Positions 13,147 to 18,461 of a stretch of 18,461 nucleotides of DNA are shown here, in pieces; the first letter of the stretch is position 1, and every line of letters begins with the position of its first letter. The translations under genes were made by a program, and so were the position numbers. Source of the stretch: Methanobacteriota archaeon. GTDB lineage: Archaea > Methanobacteriota > Methanobacteria > Methanobacteriales > Methanobacteriaceae. The notes beneath the pieces are model-generated. The model did no database searches, had not been told where the DNA came from, and saw nothing but the letters and a program-made list of their open reading frames with translations. The DNA lies in NCBI GenBank assembly GCA_023436175.1, contig JAEZKE010000109.1:1-18461 (forward strand), read 5' to 3'.

Positions 13147-14490
13147 TTGGCTATACTCCTCTTTATAGTCATGATGCTTATTCCTACACCTGGCTTAAGC
13201 TTTGCAGGGCACGCAGCACTTGCACTTCTGATTTTCGCCATAATCATGTGGGTCACTGAAGCATTACATTTAGCAGTGACGTCTTTATTACTGCTTTTTA
13301 TTCAGCCCATAATTGGTGTTGCTGATTTTACCAGTGCAGTTGTTGGTTTCGCCAATGGTATAATCTTCCTTATGATTGGGGGATTCATTATAGCAGAAGC
13401 TATACGTAAAAGTGGACTGGCACAGCGTTTTACATTTACACTGCTTAACAAACTAGGTACTACTCCTGATAGAAGTCTTTTTGTAGTTGTTTTCTCAACT
13501 GGAATACTTTCAGCGTTTATTGAGAATGTTGTAGCATATGCTATGTTACTTCCAATTATAAAAGAGATCATACCCTTAATGGGTGTAAATGACCCAGAAA
13601 AAGGAGGCAGTAATTTTGCCAAAGCTATGGTCATCGGTGGATCCTTTGGTTCACTTGCAGGTGGGTTCGGTACAGAAATAGGAACTGCACCAAACTTGAT
13701 GGCTGCAGCTTACACACACATTCCTTTTGTAAACTGGATGATCTTTGGATTTCCACTTGCAATAATATTACTAATTATAATTTGGAAATGGTTAGGTTTT
13801 ATATACAAACCAGAAATCAAAGGTATAGTAGGTGGAATGGACACCATAAATTCCAAAATGGCAGAGTTAGGCCCTATGAGCAGAATGGAGAAACTCACTT
13901 TAGGAATACTATTATTCACCATACTTTTATGGGTCACGACAAATTACACCGGACTTAACAGTTACTCAGTTGCATTAATCGGTGCAGTACTATTATTCGC
14001 ATTCAGAGTAATCGACTGGCAGGACGCGCAAATCGGTGTGGATTGGGGTCTCATAATATTCTTTGGAGGAGCACTCTCACTCGGAGCAGCATTGCTAAAC
14101 ACTGGAGCAGCAGGCTGGCTGGTACAACTCATCATAGGTTTAATGGGTAGCAACGCATCAACAGTAGTCATCATGATCGTGCTTATGGTTATAGCAGTTA
14201 CTATAACTCAAGTAATGTCCAATATCGCATTATCCGCGATTTTAGTGCCAATAGCAGTAACTTTAGCACAAGCACAGGGGCAACCTATTGGAATTTATGC
14301 AGTTCCAGTTGCAATAGCATGTTCCTTATCGTTCATGTTACCAATGGCGGATCCAACAGTTGCAATGGCGTACGGAACCAAGTATATTAACATTAAAGAG
14401 ATTTTTAAGGCAGGATTACCCTTAGTTATAATCGGAATTATTCTGACCATAATCGTGATGCTGACCTTAGCCAAACCATTCATAGGATAA
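13147..14490 (+). CDS. DASS/SLC13-family anion transporter
   Basis: This is a 447-residue integral membrane protein with about 11-12 hydrophobic segments. Hallmarks are WVTEALHLAVTSLL (35-48), GTAPNLMAAAY (179-189), DWGLIIFFGGALSLGAAL (299-316) and SFMLPMADPTVAMAYGT (395-411). The family moves dicarboxylates, sulfate or related anions, usually with Na+. The two SNT motifs are altered: ENV at 126-128 and SNI at 358-360, with both Asn kept but both Thr lost. TTG 13147 is the only canonical start, yet the frame is open back to 13084 and the preceding codons (NLKVLGFP, then LAILLF) look like the usual N-terminus, so the true start is probably upstream at a non-standard codon. A universal stress protein gene follows after a terminator. 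Confidence 0.85.
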   Translation: MAILLFIVMMLIPTPGLSFAGHAALALLIFAIIMWVTEALHLAVTSLLLLFIQPIIGVADFTSAVVGFANGIIFLMIGGFIIAEAIRKSGLAQRFTFTLLNKLGTTPDRSLFVVVFSTGILSAFIENVVAYAMLLPIIKEIIPLMGVNDPEKGGSNFAKAMVIGGSFGSLAGGFGTEIGTAPNLMAAAYTHIPFVNWMIFGFPLAIILLIIIWKWLGFIYKPEIKGIVGGMDTINSKMAELGPMSRMEKLTLGILLFTILLWVTTNYTGLNSYSVALIGAVLLFAFRVIDWQDAQIGVDWGLIIFFGGALSLGAALLNTGAAGWLVQLIIGLMGSNASTVVIMIVLMVIAVTITQVMSNIALSAILVPIAVTLAQAQGQPIGIYAVPVAIACSLSFMLPMADPTVAMAYGTKYINIKEIFKAGLPLVIIGIILTIIVMLTLAKPFIG

Positions 14491-14504
14491 AAAAATGTTT
14501 AAAA

Positions 14505-14542
14505 TGTAGAATATAAAATTCTACAAATTTTTTTTATTTTTT
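14505..14542 (+). terminator. Hairpin plus oligo-T terminator
   Basis: TGTAGAAT (14505-14512) pairs with ATTCTACA (14518-14525) across a 5-nt loop, followed by a long T-rich run to 14542. It lies 14 nt after the transporter stop. Confidence 0.75.
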
Positions 14543-14602
14543 AAGATTTAAATTGTGTATTAAAGAGCTGATAGTTAAATAAATAATATTAGAGGAAAAA
14601 TC

Positions 14603-15049
14603 ATGTATAAGAAAATATTATTAGCTACGGATAACTCCCAACAGGCGGAAAAAGCAGGAGAACAAGCTATTTCAATGGCAGGTTTAGATGGTGCTGATAT
14701 CATTGTTCTCTACGTAATTGACGATTATTATAAATATGCACTTCCACAAAAAGATCTAAGAGATAAATTAGATGAACAATTGCAGATAGAAGGAAAAGAA
14801 GCTGTTGAAAAATTTAAATCTAAAATAGAAGAAGAAAAATGTGCAGGTAAATGTAAAAACGTTGATCTTATTACCATGATTAAAAATGGTAAACCTGCTG
14901 AGGTTATACTTAAAACTGCAGAAGAAGAAAATGTAGATCAGATAGTAATTGGAAAATCAGGTAAACATGGACTAGAAAAATTCCTTCTTGGAAGTACAGC
15001 TGAAAAAGTGGTAAGGAATGCAAAAGTTCCAGTTGACGTTATAGCTTAA
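14603..15049 (+). CDS. Universal stress protein, UspA family, ATP-binding type
   Basis: This 148-residue, single-domain Usp starts MYKKILLATDNS with the conserved Asp (D10). The nucleotide-binding motif GxxG(x)9G(S/T) is complete: G117, G120, then G130-S131 (GKSGKHGLEKFLLGST). ATP-binding Usps act as homodimers and often modulate a neighbouring transporter or stress response; its place 113 nt behind the anion transporter makes a functional link possible, although a terminator lies between them. A CAGKC segment (80-84) in the middle is unusual and could bind metal or form a disulfide. AGAGG (14591-14595) is the ribosome binding site. Confidence 0.92.
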   Translation: MYKKILLATDNSQQAEKAGEQAISMAGLDGADIIVLYVIDDYYKYALPQKDLRDKLDEQLQIEGKEAVEKFKSKIEEEKCAGKCKNVDLITMIKNGKPAEVILKTAEEENVDQIVIGKSGKHGLEKFLLGSTAEKVVRNAKVPVDVIA

Positions 15050-15105
15050 ATTAGAAAATAACCACTAAAATTCATTAATTAGATTTTAGCTTATTTTAAA
15101 ATGGT

Positions 15106-16329
15106 TTATTTATCTTCTTCCAGTTTTTTACGTTCCGTGATATCTCTCCAGTAAACAGATATTCCCTCCCTTGAGGGGTAAACACTAAAATCAAACCATT
15201 TCCCATTTTTATGTACGCTTGGCGCTTCAAAGTATTGGATCTCATTATTTTCCATTGTCCTGCGAAATATATTTTCACACTTTGTTTTTACAAGTTCAGG
15301 GAACCTTTCCCATAGATTTTGCCCTATAAGATCATCCGCTTCAACATCAAAGTATTCTGCTGCACACCTATTTACATAAATAAAATTCCAGTAGTGGTTT
15401 AATGCAATGAAATTATCCTGGATACTATCTAAAATTTCCATTATTTGACGCTTACTGTTAGTGAGCCTTTCTTCAGCACTTTTACGTTCAGTGTCATCAA
15501 ATACATATCCTTTAACCTGAACTAGTTCATCTGAATCATTAAAAATCCCAACAACATTAGCAACAACATGAATTCTCATACCATCAGATCTTCTCTGCCA
15601 GCTTTGATAACCCTGTATCTTACGCTCTCTCTTCAAACGAGTAACCATGTAAGGCCAATCAAATGGGTTAGATTCCAAAATATTCCACGTAAGAGCTATT
15701 TTACAATCATCAAAGCCGTAAATTTCTGCAAATGCAGGGTTGCATTCAATAATTTCCCCTTGAGGAGTTGCAATAAAATCCCCAGTTAAATCCTCATCAA
15801 AAAGGAGTCTGTACTTCTCTTCGCTCTCTTTAAGGGATTCTTCAGCTTTTTTACGTTTAGTATCATTAAATACATATCCTTTAACCTGAACTAGTTCATC
15901 TGAATCATTAAAAATCCCAACAACATTAGCAACAACATGAATTTGTTTTCCATCCGGTCGCCTGTGCCAGCTTTGATGATCATAGATTTTATACTCATTT
16001 TTCAATGAAGTAATCAAATTAACCCAATCATCACGGTTGAACTTACAAATATTTGATTTGACGGCTTTTTTACAGTTATCAAAGCCGTAAATTTCTGCAA
16101 ATGCAGGGTTGCATTCAATAATTTCACCTTGAGGAGTTGCAATAAAATCCCCAGTTAAATCATCCTCAAACCAACGTTTATATCTCTTTTCACTTTGAAG
16201 AATTTCTTTAGATTTTTTACGTTCAGTTATATCTTGTATCTGCACTAAAAATCCAGAATCAACAACAGAAACAATCCACTCAATAAAAAATATTCCTGAC
16301 TTTTTAGTATTAAAACCATTTTTCCTCAT
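15106..16329 (-). CDS. Multi-PAS sensor protein without output domain
   Basis: From the first canonical ATG the product has 407 residues. It contains the tail of a PAS domain (1-38, ending QDITERKK), two nearly identical PAS domains (about 45-160 and 168-283, each with DLTGDFIATPQGEIIECNPA split around residue 60 and 183), and a fourth, divergent PAS (about 290-407) ending WRDITERKKLEEDK. No histidine kinase, HATPase, GGDEF, methyl-accepting or HTH domain follows; the stop comes right after the last PAS. It could sense ligands or redox and pass signals by protein contacts, or be a truncated kinase. Coding sequence clearly continues upstream of this ATG (next entry), so the gene is really longer. 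It is convergent with the Usp gene. Confidence 0.75.
   Translation of the reverse strand: MRKNGFNTKKSGIFFIEWIVSVVDSGFLVQIQDITERKKSKEILQSEKRYKRWFEDDLTGDFIATPQGEIIECNPAFAEIYGFDNCKKAVKSNICKFNRDDWVNLITSLKNEYKIYDHQSWHRRPDGKQIHVVANVVGIFNDSDELVQVKGYVFNDTKRKKAEESLKESEEKYRLLFDEDLTGDFIATPQGEIIECNPAFAEIYGFDDCKIALTWNILESNPFDWPYMVTRLKRERKIQGYQSWQRRSDGMRIHVVANVVGIFNDSDELVQVKGYVFDDTERKSAEERLTNSKRQIMEILDSIQDNFIALNHYWNFIYVNRCAAEYFDVEADDLIGQNLWERFPELVKTKCENIFRRTMENNEIQYFEAPSVHKNGKWFDFSVYPSREGISVYWRDITERKKLEEDK
15478..16215 (-). repeat. Tandem intragenic duplication of a PAS-coding unit, period 369 bp
   Basis: Two copies lie head to tail within the PAS gene. Matching anchors are 15511/15880 and 15711/16080, both offset by 369 bases (123 codons). 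Stretches of 60 or more identical bases occur (from 15511 and from 15880), while the segments around 15600-15700 and 15970-16070 have diverged. The edges are approximate. Confidence 0.75.
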
Positions 16330-16572
16330 ATTTTCAAAATCTAAATCATCACGGAATTTAATTAATCCTTCTTCAAGTAATTTTTCCTTTTTTGAAGCAA
16401 TAATAGGATTATCAAATAAATTAAGTTCTCCGCAAACATCTAATGAAGAAACTCCATTAATTTCCAGTGCTGACTGATTAGCATCGATTAAATCGCCTTC
16501 TTTATTGTAAAAAAGAATTCCTATGGGGGATTTATCAAATATCTCCTTGAAGTTGTAATGATCGATTTTTAC
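16330..16572 (-). other. In-frame N-terminal PAS extension lacking a canonical start codon
   Basis: The frame of the PAS gene continues upstream for 81 codons and encodes a good PAS N-terminus (HYNFKEIFDKSPIGILFYN and then DLIDANQSALEINGV). A strong GGAGG sits at 16585-16581. At the ideal distance (8 nt) stands GTA (16572-16570), then AAA ATC GAT. No ATG, GTG or TTG occurs in frame between the stop at 16596 and the ATG at 16329. Either GTA (or ATC) is used, or a GTG start has mutated to GTA and the protein is made from an internal start, or not at all. Confidence 0.7.
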
Positions 16573-16784
16573 TTTTACTCCCTCCTCACCAGATTATTAG
16601 ATTAAGTTTATACTATTTTGTAGTTTCTTTAAAATAAATTATGATTTAATTGAATAATCTTAGATTATAATAATTTGATACTAATCAACGTTTACCATTA
16701 CAAAGTAAATGCTTGAATAAATAGTCCAAAAATATAGATATGTGGAAATTCTGCACAAATATGTTTAAAAAGAGAATTTAATAA

Positions 16785-16820
16785 TTAATAAATTAAAATT
16801 AAAAATAAAAGTAAAATAAT
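16785..16820 (-). terminator. Oligo-T region behind fbp
   Basis: On the minus strand, directly after the fbp stop, several runs of 4-5 T are spaced by single A or AA, consistent with archaeal T-rich termination. The 258-nt gap 16573-16830 otherwise holds AT-rich promoter-like sequence for the PAS gene. Confidence 0.45.
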
Positions 16821-16830
16821 TGAGAATAAA

Positions 16831-17928
<1,098 letters not shown>

Positions 17929-17966
17929 ATTTTATACACCTCTAAAAAAGTCATGAACGTCTAAAA

Positions 17967-18123
17967 CAGCATTTAAATGCTGAAAAAGGGCGGTTCGAAT
18001 CAATAATTATAAACCAGTTTTTAATAAAAACCAGTGTCAAAACAGTCTTAAGCCTGTTCTTATTAACCCTTTCTTATTGTGAAATTATGATTAGAGGGAC
18101 ATATAAAAGTTACTATGCCCTCT
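17967..18123 (-). promoter_or_regulatory. Structured fbp leader and possible operator
   Basis: The 252-nt gap upstream of fbp has several inverted repeats. AGAGGG/CCCTCT (18093-18098/18118-18123), extended by CATA/TATG, brackets a minus-strand TTTTATATG that could be the fbp box A; this layout suits a repressor site. Downstream, in the presumed leader, are AACAG/CTGTT (18041-18045/18054-18058), GTTTTT/AAAAAC (18017-18022/18026-18031, 3-nt loop) and the perfect 16-bp palindrome CAGCATTTAAATGCTG (17967-17982), which is followed by TTTT on the minus strand. An alternative box A, TTTATAAT near 18012-18005, would give a shorter leader. Confidence 0.4.
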
Positions 18124-18180
18124 TTTCGCCGTCCTTCATGGACTTAAATATTCCTTCAGGAACTTATGATAGTTACTTTA

Positions 18181-18461
18181 CTATTTTTCGAAAATTTCGC
18201 GGACTGCTCTGGCCATCTCTTCAGTAGTGGATGTTCCTCCAAGGTCAGGTGTAAGATATTTTCCCTGTTCCAGAACCTTTATCAAAGCTTCTTCCAGCTT
18301 AAATGCCTCCTGATGTTCTCCCAGGAAATTAAGCATTAAACAAGCCGATAAGATCATAGCGGCAGGGTTAGCAACACCTTTTCCTGCAATATCCGGGGCA
18401 GAACCATGTACTGGCTCAAATAATCCATTATCATCCCCAATATTAGCGGATGGTGCCATTC
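18181..18461 (-). CDS. Isocitrate/isopropylmalate/homoisocitrate dehydrogenase, C-terminal fragment
   Basis: Only the last 93 or so residues are in the window; the gene continues beyond 18461. The family signature is clear: MAPSANIGDDNGLFEPVHGS, then APDIAGKGVANPAAMILS, which is the nucleotide-binding C-terminal region of beta-decarboxylating dehydrogenases. These enzymes oxidise and decarboxylate 3-isopropylmalate (LeuB, leucine synthesis), isohomocitrate (AksF, coenzyme B synthesis) or isocitrate. The part seen does not decide among them; the specificity residues are upstream. It is on the same strand as fbp but 252 nt apart with promoter-like sequence between. Confidence 0.9.
   Translation of the reverse strand, partial: MAPSANIGDDNGLFEPVHGSAPDIAGKGVANPAAMILSACLMLNFLGEHQEAFKLEEALIKVLEQGKYLTPDLGGTSTTEEMARAVREIFEK

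Noticed and set aside
12775..13256. Overlapping open frames of about 99 codons on both strands
   Set aside because: They run through the hairpin array; the translations are Lys/Phe-rich repeats of the palindromes, without ribosome binding sites or family likeness.
17992..18001. GGTTCGAATC, resembling a tRNA T-loop
   Set aside because: The flanks do not pair as a T-stem, and no acceptor, anticodon or D arm can be built around it on either strand.

Overview
The window looks like chromosomal DNA of a mesophilic methanogenic archaeon of the Methanobacteriales, most likely a Methanobacterium. The DNA is very AT-rich, genes carry GGAGG/GGTGA ribosome binding sites, and TATA-like box A promoters and oligo-T ends are visible. 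The gene set fits: a class V fructose-1,6-bisphosphate aldolase/phosphatase, a DUF2070 membrane protein, archaeal RqcH, a two-subunit-type fumarase beta chain, a class III signal-peptide pilin and multi-PAS sensors. The genus is an inference; there is no rRNA gene here.

Layout. 1-1139: an unrecognised protein that may start before the window, a possible decayed gene behind it, and a short pilin on the minus strand. 1140-2282: a GT-B glycosyltransferase. 2567-6099: a plus-strand cluster of a membrane-anchored degenerate PLD-like protein, a UPF0173 metallo-hydrolase, an Era-like GTPase, a DUF2073 protein and a zinc-ribbon protein. The last three form a conserved euryarchaeal trio. 6175-8151 (minus): RqcH, ribosome-associated quality control. 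8610-8882: a small three-helix membrane protein. 8994-10817 (minus): DUF2070. 11040-12453: fumarase beta and a DUF6282 amidohydrolase-like protein. 13147-15049: a DASS/SLC13 anion transporter and a universal stress protein. 15106-16572 (minus): a PAS-only sensor. 16831-17928 (minus): Fbp, behind a hairpin-rich leader. 18181-18461 (minus): the C-terminal end of an isocitrate/isopropylmalate-type dehydrogenase. Most of this is core metabolism and housekeeping (gluconeogenesis, the fumarate step, translation quality control).

The most unusual content is non-coding. Two islands (5082-5410 and about 12747-13107) are built from nested inverted repeats: many 7-11 bp perfect hairpins with mostly 3-nt loops, enclosed in longer-range stems. 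The first is bounded by perfect 14-bp terminal inverted repeats and sits exactly between the GTPase gene and the DUF2073 gene, like a non-autonomous mobile element. The second runs into the start of the transporter gene. Both share a skeleton (GGAA..CTCTC - hairpin - GGAGC), and two modules of the second island differ by a compensatory base-pair change. They look like members of one dispersed family of folded elements. Two genes (the transporter and the PAS sensor) also lack a canonical start codon where homology and ribosome binding sites would place it.
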